DNA of 64,000 nucleotides from Flaccisagitta enflata (GCA_965153355.1 OZ231127.1:10912001-10976000); one strand, 5' to 3'; shown: positions 11,320 through 23,479, counted from the stretch's first letter. Translations and numbers: made by a program. The notes: a model not told the origin generated them from the sequence alone.

Positions 11320-12020
11320 GTCCCAAAGTTTGTCTTTCATATGTCCCAGAGTTTGTCTCTCATTTCGGCGCCAGCTCAGATATTGTCCCTCATGCGGAGC
11401 CTACTATCTTGAAAATAGAAGTATTTACTCGTGTTTTAACTAATATATATGGTTATATTAGCCCAATCATCAAAAAGTTGTTGACCAAATCAAAGCAAGC
11501 GGTCTACGGAAACCGCATCTCTCTAGCTCAATGCGTTCAAAAGTTATACAACTTTGAATAAAATATTTCAACTTTGCTTTTGCCATTTCTACACAATCTA
11601 CAAATGATATCATTTTAGAACTCTTTATTGAATTACTTCTAAAAGCATTGGGAAAGACGGATGCAATTTGCGTAGACTGCCAGCAAACTTGAAGCGCTTC
11701 ATTTATGTCACCAATTTTTCTATGATTTGTTAAGTCTCTTTGGAGCTTTAAAGTAGTAAAAAAGGGATCAAGAAAATGACGAGAATAGTCTGGAACTCTG
11801 GATGGTCATTACCCCAGAATACCCCAAATAGCTCTACAAAACGTTTCCCCGACAAATGGCAGGTGTGATTCAGTCAAAAGGGCCTCACACTAAATATTGA
11901 TGGCTCTTAGATCAGTTTGCATCCATTTTCACTGCAATAAACGAAGTTGTTTTCAAAAAGTAAAGATTTCTATTTCCAAGATAGTATATCCGTAAGTCCC
12001 TGATTTTCTGTCTGCCATCC
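11320..12020. other. unassigned spacer
   Basis: Contains two TATGTCCCA(A/G)AGTTTGTCT copies near 11320-11365, then AT-rich sequence. The words CTCTAGCTCAATGCGTTCAAA near 11520 resemble CTCAATTCGTTTAGAAATG near 23700, hinting at another old dispersed repeat. Confidence 0.35.
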
Positions 12021-12024
12021 CCTG

Positions 12025-12125
12025 ATGCTCTGTTTGTCAGTCCCTCCTGGTCTGTCTGTCAGTTCCTGTTGCTCGGTCTGTCAGTTCCGGTTGCTCGGTA
12101 TGTCAGTCCCTGTTGCTATCTATTT
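12025..12125 (+). repeat. short CTGTCAGTTCC tandem repeat
   Basis: About four imperfect units of roughly 27 bp containing GCTCGGTCTGTCAGTTCC. Confidence 0.65.
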
Positions 12126-12164
12126 GCTCAGAATTCGAGCGTTGCCAAATCCGATGAGCAAGTT

Positions 12165-12390
12165 CGTATTCACTCCCCCTCAGTCGCGGACGGGTGGGCA
12201 GGAGCGCAAAATCTCGAAAATAAGTACAATTGTAGGACCGATGGACGGATGGACCCACTAACCGACTGACCGACAGACCTACGCGACAAGTTCTAGGTCG
12301 CGTCATCACGCGATTAAACAAAGGCCGGATACGCTACCCCAGTCGCGTGCGGGTGGGCAGGGGAGCCATGTTGGTCACTTGATCGCCGGG
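12165..12390 (-). repeat. family A fragments (two adjacent)
   Basis: Contains GTCGCGGACGGGTGGGCAGG, a GACCGATGGACGGATGGACC tract, then AAAGGCCGGATACGCTACCC and AGTCGCGTGCGGGTGGGCAG. These are the end and middle motifs of family A on the minus strand, in one complete and one partial copy. Confidence 0.6.
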
Positions 12391-12514
12391 CAGGAGGCGA
12401 TGAATGCCTGATAATCATAAAGCGTTAGATGATCAGCAGTACCCGTGCCAGCAAGTGGTGGTGGTTGGGATTGAGGAGGAGCAGACAGCGGCGAAAGATC
12501 GATGACCTGCTGCT

Positions 12515-12829
12515 TTCACATATGGGGATTTTCTCCTTCTTCTCCTCCTCCCTTTCCCCCCCTTACCCCCCTCCCCTAGCCTCGAGGCCCCATATCTCAG
12601 CCTCGAGGCCCGTATCCCAGCCTCTGAAGGCCCCGTCCCAGTCTTGAGGCCAAGTCCCTTGAGTAGAATTTGGACGCGGGGCGAGTTGGGCCAGAGTTGG
12701 GATTTGAGCCTCGAGACTGGGATTTGGGCCTTGGAGGCAGGATATGGGCCTCAGGCTGAGATAGGCCTCAGCGGCTAAGAAGTGACCCGTGAAGAAGAAG
12801 GAAGAAGAAGGAAAATCCCCATATGTGAA
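12515..12829. mobile_element. 315-bp foldback (inverted-repeat) element
   Basis: The left end TTCACATATGGGGATTTTC and the right end GAAAATCCCCATATGTGAA are perfect inverted repeats. The interior continues the symmetry, with CCTCGAGGCCCCATATCTCA on the left mirrored by TGAGATAGGCCTCA and CTTGGAGGCAGGATATGGGC on the right. No target duplication was identified. It is a MITE-like hairpin element with no coding capacity. Confidence 0.75.
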
Positions 12830-12837
12830 TATGATCG

Positions 12838-12962
12838 ACCATCTCGACATATTGTAAAATCATGACGGATGAACCCGGACCGACCGACGGACGACAGACC
12901 GACCGACGGACCGACCGACCGACCGACAAGACGCCGATAGAGTCGCGTAGCACGCGACTAAA
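12838..12962 (-). repeat. family A copy, minus strand
   Basis: ACCGACCGACGG-type tract followed by GAGTCGCGTAGCACGCGACT, the palindromic start motif of family A (with one change in the centre) reading on the minus strand. Confidence 0.7.
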
Positions 12963-13109
12963 AACAAAAAGATAACTGTTTGTTTGCTCATATCTGGGAA
13001 GAAATTTCAAAGAGGATGCTGATCTTTTGTTTTTATTGGGTTTTCCCGTTTGGGCGAAGCTTTAATTCGAGTAGATTTGGGTTGAAATGTATTTAAACCA
13101 GCTCTCACC

Positions 13110-13197
13110 TAGCCCTAACGGCTAGCCCTGACCCTAACCCTAAAACCACCCCCAACCACAGCCTTAACCCTAACCCTACCCCTAACCCTAACCCTAG
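13110..13197 (+). repeat. interstitial telomere-like CCCTAA tract
   Basis: Degenerate runs of CCCTAA/ACCCTA with intervening CACCCCCAACC. Perfect CCCTAACCCTA stretches occur near 13125-13140 and 13160-13195. Probably an old telomeric insertion or a telomere-like minisatellite. Confidence 0.7.
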
Positions 13198-13339
13198 ATA
13201 AAAACTAACTAAGAAAGTCAGTGAAGGCAAAAGACATCACCGAATTCCGAAATCAATGTCAGCCCTCTTAGAGTGGGTGTGGTGGCGCCGCTACTCGGAA
13301 GAAAAGGGATGTGTCGGAGGGGAAGATTGGCGGAAAGGA

Positions 13340-13440
13340 GGAGAAGAGAAAGAGAGAGAGAGAGAGAGAGAAGAAGAAGAAGAGAAGAGACAAAAGAGAA
13401 GAAAGATTGAAAAGAAAAGAAAAAAAGAAGAGAAAAGAGC
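13340..13440. repeat. GA/GAA purine-rich tract
   Basis: Purine-only sequence with a short (GA)n core. Confidence 0.85.
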
Positions 13441-13562
13441 AAGGCCAGGCCAAGTAAGCCAATAGGTGCGACATGTGGATCGTCAGCAGTACGTTATCTG
13501 ACCAGCAGACGGACCAACCAGCGGACACAGCCAGTCATGGGTGCTTCGTTGCACCTAAAAAC

Positions 13563-13563
<1 letters not shown>

Positions 13564-13602
<39 letters not shown>
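13564..13602. repeat. (GA)n microsatellite
   Basis: Pure GA tract of about 38 bp. Confidence 0.95.
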
Positions 13603-13605
<3 letters not shown>

Positions 13606-13849
13606 AAGGGAAGGAGGTGAGTGGGAAGTTATGGAAGGTACAGAGAAGCCTGAGGAGGAAGAAGTAGAATAGGACAAATATCAGAAGCAGAAATTAGGAA
13701 GAAAACAAAAGAAAAAAAAAAGGAACAGAAGAAAGAAAATCCAGGTTGCATGGTCAGCGGTACCGATGCCTGCTTGGGTGATAGCTGAAGAAGTGGTGTG
13801 AGAGCAGACAGCCCCAGAGGGCCCGATGTCTGGGTTACAGTGTTGAACC

Positions 13850-14140
13850 ATTACATCGTCTGTCTGTCAGGAGCTGATTGGTGTGAATAGCTAATTTTAG
13901 GCCTCAAACAACTGATTTTTGGCCTGAGTGGGCTGATTTTGGGCTTGAGAGGGCTAATTTGGGGCCTGAGAGGGGCCGGGAGCTATTTTTAGGCCTCAGA
14001 GGACTGATTTTGGCCTGAGTGGGCTGATTTTGGGCTTGAGGGGGCTAATTTTGGGGCCCTGAGGCCTCAGGGAGAGATGTACGGACAGGCGTACGTAATG
14101 GTTCACCCCTGTGTCCCTGCAGGACATGCGGCCGCTGGGC
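13850..14140 (+). mobile_element. family B repeat, right-end copy
   Basis: Two tandem blocks of GGCCTGAGTGGGCTGATTTT-type sequence, then GTTCACCCCTGTGTCCCTGC and GGACATGCGGCCGCTGGGCCGCTGCCC. The latter matches the right terminal inverted repeat of family B at 54.6 kb. A matching left end was not found, so the copy is partial or diverged. Confidence 0.6.
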
Positions 14141-14189
14141 CGCTGCCCAGGAAAAGGGAAAAATGGACCAGAGTTTGATCATTTGAATA

Positions 14190-15990
14190 CTTTTACTCAC
14201 CCCAAATCCCCACCACCCCGAAAATAAATACTGTCACCCCCAATCACCCCCTCATCACCACCAATTCACCTACCCACCCAAATCCACCACAGAAAATAGA
14301 TATATATCCTTTAATCTTCCCCTCACCACCAGCTCCACTGCCTGCCCTAGTCCACATACAAAAATAAATACCTGTCACCCAATCACCCATGTCACCACCA
14401 ATTCACCCCACTGCCCCAAATCCCACCACCATGAAAAATAAATACCTGTCACCCAATCACCCCCTCATCACCACCAATTCACCTACACACTGCCCAAATC
14501 CCACCACAAATAAATGCCTGTCACCCCCAATCACACATATCACCCTGTTCATACACACACCCTTTAAATCCCACCACCACGAAAAATAAATGCCTGTCAC
14601 CCCAATCACCCCCCTCATCTTACCAATTCACCTACCTGCTTTGATCCCACAGAAAATGAAATACCTGTCACTTTAATCACCCCTCATCTACCAATTCACC
14701 TCACCTGCCTAAATCCCACCCACCACAGCAAATACCTGTCACCCCAATCTTGCCCCTCATCACCACCAGTTACCTACACACTTGCCCCAGTCCACACCAC
14801 CGAAAATAATGCTGTCTTTAATCACCCCCTCATCACCACCCAGTTACCTACCTACGCACCCCAAATCACCACCACGAAAATAATACTATAACACTTTAAT
14901 CACTATATCTGCAATTCCTACACTGCTAAATCCACCACCACAGAAAAATAAATATATCTTCAATCTTCCCTGTCACCACCAATTCCTACACACTGCTAAA
15001 TTACACCACCACAAAATAAATACCTGTCCCCAATCACCTCCTCATCACCACCTTACCTACACACCTTACAAGTCCCACCACCACAAAAAATGAATACCTG
15101 TCACCCCCTCATCACCACCAATTCACCTACACACTGCCCCAAATCCCACCACCACGAAAAATAATATATATACTTCCCCCAGTCACCCTCATCTGCCAGT
15201 TCACTACACACTGCTAAATCCACCACCACGAAAAGGCACATATACCCCAATCACCCTCATCACCGCAATTCCTACACACCTTTCGTCCACACCCACAATA
15301 AATACCTGTCGCTGATCACCCTCATCACCACCAATTCACCTACACACTGCCCCAAATCCCTCCACCCTTTGAAAAATAAATACTAATACTTCCCAATCAC
15401 CTCATCACCACCAATTCACCTACACACACCCCTCCACCACCACAGAAAATAAATACTCACTTCCCCAATCACCCCCTCCCCATCTCCCTGGAATTCACCT
15501 ACACCTTTAATCCACCACCACAGAAAAATAAATGCCTGTCACCCCAATCCTTCCTCATCACCACCAATTCTACACACAAATCCACCACACGAAAAATAAA
15601 TACTGTCACACAATCACCCCTCATCACCACCAATTCACCTACACACTGCCCCAAATCCCACCACCACAAAAATAAATACCTGTCACCCCCCAATCCCCCT
15701 CATCTGCAATTCCTACACACTGCTAAAATCCACCACCACGAAAAATAAATACACTATGCTAATCTTTCGTCTGTCAATTCACTACACACTGCCCAATCCC
15801 ACCACCACTGAAACCAAGTGCCTGTCACCCCCAATCACCCCTCATCACCACCAATTCACCTACACACTGCCCCAAATCCCACCACCACAAAATATGAATA
15901 CCTGTCTTTCCCCAATCACCCCCTCATCGCCACCAATTCACCTACACTGCCCCAAATCCCACCACCACGAAAAATAAATGCGTCGATAAT
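14190..15990 (+). repeat. degenerate ~80-bp C-rich satellite array
   Basis: About 20-22 units built from CACCACCACGAAAAATAAAT, ACCTGTCACCCCAATCACCC and CATCACCACCAATTCACCTA. The plus strand is almost G-free. Unit-to-unit variation is dominated by changes of C-run length and by CCCC replaced with CTTT or TCTT, alongside well-preserved A/T words. No reading frame is conserved. Confidence 0.9.
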
Positions 15991-15999
15991 ACCTGCCCC

Positions 16000-16585
16000 T
16001 GCCCCGGCCCATCCTATTAAATTCATCCATATCATCCCTATAGCAAGCTGATCGGGCAAGCGATAAAACCATACTAAAATCCGGCGGTAAAAATGCAAAG
16101 GGCAAAGATTAATAACAGACCGAAGACAAGATAAACAACGATAATAAAAACAAACGCGCTGGCTATAAAACTTACTTTAGGCCCACTTTCGTTGGTTTCA
16201 ACCCACTGTCTGTCGATGTCAAATTAACGTGAATTATCCGTCCCTGAGTTATCTGCAACAAAAAGATGAGAGTTTATTGAAACAGTGAATTCCAAGGGAG
16301 CATTCAGACGATCACGAAAATCAATCAATCACTTTAAGAAGCAATGCCGTAAATAAATAAAATCAATCAATCCAAAATTGGATGATACGAAGACGAGATA
16401 CACATGTTCTACTGAATAAAATAAATGGTACAAAATATACAGCTTAACCATATGGTTACCTCCATCTACGTCTTAATATAAAAATGGCGAGAAACAAAAG
16501 ACGCGGGCATTGAATAATCAAGAAATATGAAAAGCCGTAAGCAATGCAAAAGAGACAAAAGCACACATACCCAATAGACGGACTT
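16000..16585. other. unassigned spacer
   Basis: Mixed-composition sequence with a short ATCAATCAATC run near 16320-16375. No exon recognised. Confidence 0.4.
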
Positions 16586-16589
16586 GACA

Positions 16590-16885
16590 TACATTTCTAA
16601 CAGTAAAGTATCGACTTTTGTAATTTAGGGAATATTGAGTTTGAATACAACAGCAGCAATCTTTCCCACAGTATGTTCTAAGCACATCATTTATGGTTGC
16701 TAGGAGCATCACAGGGCTGTCACACATAGTTACGCTCCCTAGCAACGGCTAAACTAGCAATATTCTTACAGAACATACTGTAAGAAAGTTGTGGCAAATT
16801 TTTTTTTTAAACAATGTTCCCTAAAAAAATTTCTCAAAATATTGATACTTCAGTGTGAATACATGAAAATGTGTTTCCATAGCAA
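16590..16885. mobile_element. ~295-bp foldback element
   Basis: The left arm (AGTAAAGTATCGACTTTTGT ... CACAGTATGTTCT) pairs with the right arm (AGAACATACTGTAAGAAAGT ... TATTGATACTTCAGTGTG) read on the other strand. The hairpin tip pairs GGTTGCTAGGAGC with GCTCCCTAGCAAC around 16694-16745. Arms are diverged. Ends and target duplication are unclear. Confidence 0.65.
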
Positions 16886-17160
16886 CCAACACCTATGGGC
16901 AACAAAGCATCCTTTTATTAGTCTTATCTAAATATCAGTCTCTTGCTAAAATTTGTCTTCCAAATAATTTCCAGATTTCAAGTCTAGATGACATCATTTG
17001 AGAAGATTTTAAATATTACTACTAAATTAGGTCATTCTTATCAGATTTAACAAAGTCCTGAGTGTATTGACAAATTGATATTTCAAGTAATTTCAGTTTT
17101 TATCAAAGTTTCCATTGGTTTTGGAAAAATTGCAACCAAAAATGTCTAAAAATTGGCATA

Positions 17161-17245
17161 CAGTGGGAACCCGATTTAACGACCTTGGAGGGACTGGAGA
17201 TTTTTGGTCGTTAAATCCGAATGTTGTTAAATTGAATTCCTAATA
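17161..17245 (+). mobile_element. terminal repeat of a Tc1/mariner- or pogo-like element (candidate)
   Basis: A TA dinucleotide is followed by CAGTGGGAACCCGATTTAAC and then a nearby inverted echo, GGTCGTTAAATCCGAATGTT. TA-CAGT ends with TTTAACGA-type subterminal words are typical of pogo/Tc1-type elements. The opposite end was not found in the following kilobase, so the element may be truncated. Confidence 0.4.
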
Positions 17246-17249
17246 TCTC

Positions 17250-18330
17250 TAAAAATCTAAACCGTTTTATTACTAGTAACTAATGACTAGAGTATTAAAA
17301 TGTCTAACACTAATAGTTATAATTAATTCTATATTTGTAGTTAATGCTCATACAGTGCTGCAGTGCAAAGAACAAAGATTGTGAATAAAAGGACAAGATA
17401 AGAAAAACAGATAATGATTTATAAATCTAATAAAAATCTTTAATAAAAATACTCATTGAGGCTAATGTCCTTCCCTACTGCATTAGTGGCCTGTGCTGGT
17501 TTTTATCTGTTGTAAATAATCAAGATAAAATAATAAAGCAAAAGAACCAACAGTGGACAAAAACTGTCATTGATATGGGCAAAACTGCTTTGTGCAAACT
17601 CAGCTTTAGAGCAGTTTAACTGTATTCATTTTGCTGGACTCAGCTGTTATCTTAGTTCACTTTTGTACTGACCCTAGACATGTTATTATTATGAATTAAT
17701 AAAAATCTCTTATTATGAATATTTGTTTTCAGATTTTCTGCAAGTATAGTTTGCTACTCATGTATGAAAGTTTAGTTATATACATATTGATCATTTAGTT
17801 TATATTTCTGTAATAATGAAAATTAATAATCTGCTTAACAGTTAGTCTCAGAACGCTTCATCTGAACTCTATCAACTTTCATCAAGATTTGGTGATATCA
17901 CGGTTTTAAATCGCCTTTTTCAAATCAGAAATCTCGGCCTGGAGCGTGCTTAGCAATGTACTTAAATTTTCCCAATATCTGAGGCTGGGCGTGCTTATAA
18001 ACGAGGTGCTTATAAAAAAAAATTGTATTTTTTCCACTTCAAAATCCTTATTCTTGATTCCCTTTTTCATTTCAGATGTGATTCATTCTGCCTACCTTTT
18101 TAGTTCAATTCACTTTGAAATTCCTTAAATTGTCCAACATTTGCTTTTTAACATTCCCACAATAAGCAAACAGATCTGCATGTTAAAATTCTAAAGATTT
18201 GTATCAAAACTGTGTAGTAAAAAGTTTAAGTGTGTTGGAGGTAAGCAGCTTCGATATGTTTCGACGCTAAGTTTGTATCGGCTTTTGGGCAGGGTTTTCG
18301 GGTTGGGGCGAAATGGTCAGTCTTTCGAGG
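17250..18330. other. AT-rich spacer
   Basis: AT-rich sequence with no supported exon. GGGCGTGCTTATAAACGAGG near 17988 resembles subterminal words of TA-flanked elements but is not assigned. Confidence 0.4.
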
Positions 18331-18337
18331 AGATGAC

Positions 18338-18339
<2 letters not shown>

Positions 18340-18426
<87 letters not shown>
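18340..18426. repeat. (GA)n microsatellite
   Basis: Pure GA tract of about 85 bp. Confidence 0.95.
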
Positions 18427-18427
<1 letters not shown>

Positions 18428-18679
18428 GCAGAGGAAGAGGATAAGGTAGAGAAAAGAAGATAGTGGAATCGATCGGCATTATTGTGCACAATCATGGTCG
18501 CTCTTTGTCTCATTTCGTATCGGCTTTTTGTTTCGAGCAGTCAAAAAAAGGCATGTCCGTTTCATCCACCGATTGGACAAAAAAATAGATTATTTCGATC
18601 GAATTTGACCGCCCCTTCAAAAACCCTTCTCGAAGCTGCTTAGTTGGAGGACAAATGGACACAATATTTAACATATTGA

Positions 18680-18800
18680 TGGACCGACCGACAGACAGAC
18701 AGACAGACAGCCAGACAGACAGATGTATGGACAGACTGACAGACAGGGGAACAGAACAATGGACTGATGAAGGGAATGATGAACTGACTGACGGACAGAC
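18680..18800. repeat. (GACA)n / GACC tract
   Basis: Imperfect GACA and GACC tetranucleotides over about 120 bp, similar in words to the interior of family A but without its palindromic end. Confidence 0.7.
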
Positions 18801-18829
18801 CAATGGACAACAGAGTACTCAACTAAAGG

Positions 18830-19500
18830 GATGAAAATCACTCAAATGAGGGGAAAGCCAATTTGGTCTTTCAGCTATGTCACCTTGTCATTGTTTTTTG
18901 ACAAAACGATCAAAAGTATCATCATTTTTGGATTACTAGATTCTATTCATCCTAACATAGATGTTCACCAGTCAGAAACACATTCTAATGGCCCAATATC
19001 ATGAAAGAAGTGTTTTCTCTAAAGGCTAATTTGCATAATTGAGTAAACCAGTAATTGCTTCTATCTTCTTTCAAACTCAAAAGCGCAAATGCGCGCATTA
19101 AAGTATGATGGGGCATGCCAAACTTAACATGTTTTAAGTGTTGAGAATCAGATTTTCCGTGGAGCCTAGAAGAGCCTGTAACTTAAATGCTAAAAAAAAC
19201 GATTCCCATTACTTTCTGTGTTAAATTGGGAGGAGGTAATTTATAAGAATATTGAATAAAATTAGTTTAGATTAAGATATTTGAGAAATTTTTTCTGCAT
19301 CTAGCCCCGAGATGAGGTGACTGATGAAATGAGCATATTCATTTGGTATAACAAGAGTATGCCAAAGCATATTTATTTTTTGTCACGGTTTACTGTGGAG
19401 TCTTGTCTGGATTTCCGTTTTTTTTGTTTCGCGCACGAATTCTTTTTGGTGATATTGGGAATTTGTTCCGCAACAAAAACGCGACGACAACGACAACAAC
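18830..19500. other. unassigned spacer
   Basis: No exon or clear repeat recognised. Confidence 0.4.
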
Positions 19501-19519
19501 CTCGCCTTAGGCAAGTGTC

Positions 19520-20380
19520 AACCAACATGACGAAGACGACGACAGTGATGATAAAGATGATGGCGATAATGGCGATTATGACGACGACAGTGATGATAAG
19601 GGTGCTGGCGATAATGGCGATGATGACTGCGACAGTGATGATAAAGATGATGGCGATAATGGCGATTATAACGACGACAGTGATGATAAGGGTGATGGCG
19701 ATAATGGCGATGATGACTGCGACAGTGATGATAAAGATGATGGCGATAATGGCGATTATAACGACGACAGTGATGATAAGGGTGATGGCGATAATGGCGA
19801 TGCTGACGATGACAGTGATGATAAAGATGATGGCGATGATGACGACGACAATGATGAGTGAGATGATGGCGATGATGACAATGACAATGACGATCACGAT
19901 GATGGCGATGCAACTATGACAACAGTGACAATCACGATGATAGCCATGATGGCGATGATGACGATGATGGCGATGACGACAGTTACATTTATGATGATGG
20001 TGATGATGGCAACGATGATGTTTGGGAAGATTGCGATGATGATGACCACGACAAAGATTGTGATAATGAAGACGATGATGAAGTGATGACTTTGATGATG
20101 AGGATGATGGCAATGATGATGACAACAAAGATAATCAAGGAGATGGCGATGATGACGACGACAACAACAATTTTTAAGATGGCGATGATGACAATGACAA
20201 TGACCATTATGATGATGGCACTGATGACGACAATAACGACAATTAAGAAGACGGCGATGTCAGCGACGATGACGACGACAATGACGATTAGGATGATGGC
20301 GACGATGACGACGACAATGACGATTAGGATGATGGCGACGATGACGACGACAAAGACAATTATGATGATGGCGATGCGAT
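19520..20380 (+). repeat. 45-bp (90-bp higher-order) GAT/GAC minisatellite with Asp-rich frame
   Basis: The first part (about 19540-19850) consists of 45-bp units that alternate between GATAAAGATGATGGCGATAA and GATAAGGGTGATGGCGATAA types, making a 90-bp higher-order unit; the rest decays into GAT/GAC/GGC triplets. The frame beginning just after a possible acceptor (CGCCTTAG at about 19501-19510) reads Asp/Asn/Gly-rich (for example DDDSDDKDDGDNGDY) and stays open to a TGA near 19859. Units are multiples of three, so several frames are open. A coding exon is possible but unproven. Confidence 0.8.
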
Positions 20381-20454
20381 GCGGACGACCATGACGACCA
20401 AGACGATTTTGGCTCGAGATACATATCTGCGACCATGACTACCGAGACTCGCGT

Positions 20455-20960
20455 TATGGAATTCGGAGGAGGACGTGACAAAACACGCACAAGTGACCTT
20501 GCCCATTTTCACTCTCCTTCACTCCTTCCCTTCTTCACCTTCCTTCACTCCTCGGTTCTTCCCTTTCCCCTTCCCCCTCCCTTTGATGAGAACATGGCAA
20601 ATCACGCGCAAGTGACCATCCCCTCTTACCTAACCCCTCTGTACCCTCCTCTGCTTTTCCTCTTCCCCTCTTTCCCACTTCCTCTTCACTTCCCCTCACT
20701 CCTCTGCTCTTTCCATGTTCATCCAGAAAAGAACATGGTGATACACACACAACTTAACACAAGGATCCTTATCCTTCTATTCTCTCCTTTGCGCCTGGTC
20801 TCCTCCCCTCTCCTCATCTAAACCTCCTCTTCATCTCCTTCAGTCTTCCACTCTTTCTTTGTTTCTCCCCTCTCCCTTAAGGAAAAAAATAGCGAAGCAC
20901 AGACTATTGACCTCCCCTTCTTGCCCATCCCCTCTTACCCCTCTTTCCCTTCCCCTCTCT
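20455..20960 (+). repeat. ~130-bp pyrimidine-rich degenerate tandem repeat
   Basis: Four diverged units each start with a purine-rich core (AACATGGCAAATCACGCGCA, ACGTGACAAAACACGCACAA and similar, ending AGTGACC) followed by about 90 bp of CTTCCC/CTCCCC sequence. Core starts are roughly 126-150 bp apart. Confidence 0.6.
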
Positions 20961-20964
20961 TCAA

Positions 20965-21990
20965 AGAAACCGCACACATTTTCTTCCCCTGTACAGCTGT
21001 ACTGCACAGGACGCTTAATTGACCAGCCTTTCTAAGGAGAATGGACGTTACTTTTGACCATTGAAATTGCTCCTATTGTAAGCATTGAGTGTAAAATGAA
21101 ATGCCACTGGACTCAATAAAAAAGACGCGCGATAAAAAGGCAATTTGTCAAACTAAATTACAAAATAACTAATTAGAATCTTATACCATTAGAAAGCTCA
21201 TTCATTGAGAGATTTTTCATTTGGCTTCAATCTGGCTATTCTAGCTTTCTTCGTTTAGAAATGATATAAGAAAGAGTAGAAACATTGCGATAATAAGTTT
21301 GCAATCACATTAGAAAATCAGCATTTTTACAAATTAGAAGATCACTTTGCCAAGCTCTAGCTCCAAAACCGTTTGAGATACAGATCTGGGTTTGGTCTAG
21401 AATGAAAAAAAAAAATGAAAATCTTTTAAATCTTTTCAATTTCAATAATGGTGAGATCAACTGCCCTGGCAGGCCGACGGCCTTTCAAAAATGGGCAAGT
21501 AAGAATCGGGTTGGAACAATTCTTTTGTACGGAAATAATCTGATTGGATGGTAAGCAATGGTCATAGAAAAGCTGGCTGAGAAGGCGACTTGTTAACAGT
21601 AATCAATAGCGTTTATGAAAGGGTAAGATAATAACGATACTAACGAATGTACCAATAGTAACATAGTCGTCGTCATCATGTCGTGACGTCAGACAGCAGA
21701 CGTCCAAAAGCGTCATTAATGTTCCCTGAAATCATAACAAGAGTCTCAGCCGAAATGCTTACGTCTGCGTTTGGGTCAATCTCGAGCCTTCAGTCTTGAC
21801 CATAAAGTTACATCTGATTTGTAATTCTGTACATTTCATCAAAGAAGAAGGGATGTGGCTCAGCCCCGTCAGACGCATCAAATGGTTGGGGCTGGTCTTG
21901 ACCGTCCTAATCGTTATTCAAAGAGAATCGGAAACGCTGGTGGTGTTCTTGACCAATACTGTAACACGTGCTTGGGCCATTAATGGAAGG
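20965..21990. other. unassigned spacer with old dispersed repeat words
   Basis: Contains TTCTTCGTTTAGAAATGATA near 21250 and AGCTCCAAAACCGTTTGAGA near 21360. Similar words recur near 23.7 kb and 50.2 kb. No exon was recognised. Confidence 0.4.
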
Positions 21991-21999
21991 GGGTAAAGA

Positions 22000-22640
<641 letters not shown>

Positions 22641-22714
22641 GGAATTTTATGCCTAAGTTTGGGTTCTGAGATTTGCATCGGTTTTCGGCCTTGAGTCTCA
22701 CGAGAATGCCATGA

Positions 22715-23170
22715 ATGCGGGATTTGATTGATTCCTAACCTTGATTTGCAGATGATCTCAGATGATCACAGATGATTGCAGATGATCGTAGATGATGACA
22801 GGCAAATGCTGGGTTTGATTAATTCCTAACCTTGATTTGCAGATGATCACATATGATCTCAGATGATCACAGATGATTGCGGATGATCGTAGATGATGAC
22901 AGGCAAATGCTGGGTATGATTGATTCCTAACCTTGATTTGCAGATGATCTCAGATGATTTCAGATGATCATAGTTAACTGCAGTTGATCGAAGATGATGA
23001 CAGGCAAATGCGGGATTTGATTGAATCTTAACCTTGCAATTCACAGATAGTCACAAATGATTTCATATAATCTCAGATGATATCAGATCTCTTCAGATGA
23101 TTGCAGAAGATCTCAGATGATCTCAGATGATTACAGTTGATCGCAGATGATAACAAATGAAACGTTTGAA
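22715..23170 (+). repeat. ~101-bp satellite with internal 10-bp period
   Basis: About four units of roughly 101 bp share ATTCCTAACCTTGATTTGCA and ATGACAGGCAAATGCTGGGT. Inside each unit are five or so consecutive 10-mers of the form GATGATnnCA (for example GATGATCACA), an almost exact 10-bp periodicity. Later units are more diverged. Confidence 0.88.
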
Positions 23171-23254
23171 TGACTTTTAGCCATATTCTACAGATGATCT
23201 TGTATGATTTTAGATGATTTTAGATTGACTGAGATTATGACAGATGAATCCGGG

Positions 23255-23340
23255 ATTAGATTAGATTAGATTAGATTAGATAAGATTAGATTAGACTGTA
23301 TTAGATAAGATCAATAAGATAAGATCAATTAGATTAGAAA
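23255..23340 (+). repeat. (GATTA)n pentanucleotide tract
   Basis: ATTAGATTAGATTAGATTAG-type pentamers with GATAA variants. Confidence 0.9.
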
Positions 23341-23389
23341 GAATGAGATGTGATTCAATTTGATAAACAAATGGATAAATCAGGAATAG

Positions 23390-23479
23390 ATGATAAGATA
23401 GATAGATAGATGGATAGATAGATAGATAGATAGACAGATAGATAGATAGTTAGATAGATAGTTAGATAGTTAGATAGAT

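Noticed and set aside
19373-20128. 251-residue His/Ile/Val-rich minus-strand frame
   Set aside because: It is the reverse translation of the GAT/GAC minisatellite, open because units are multiples of three and lack stop words.
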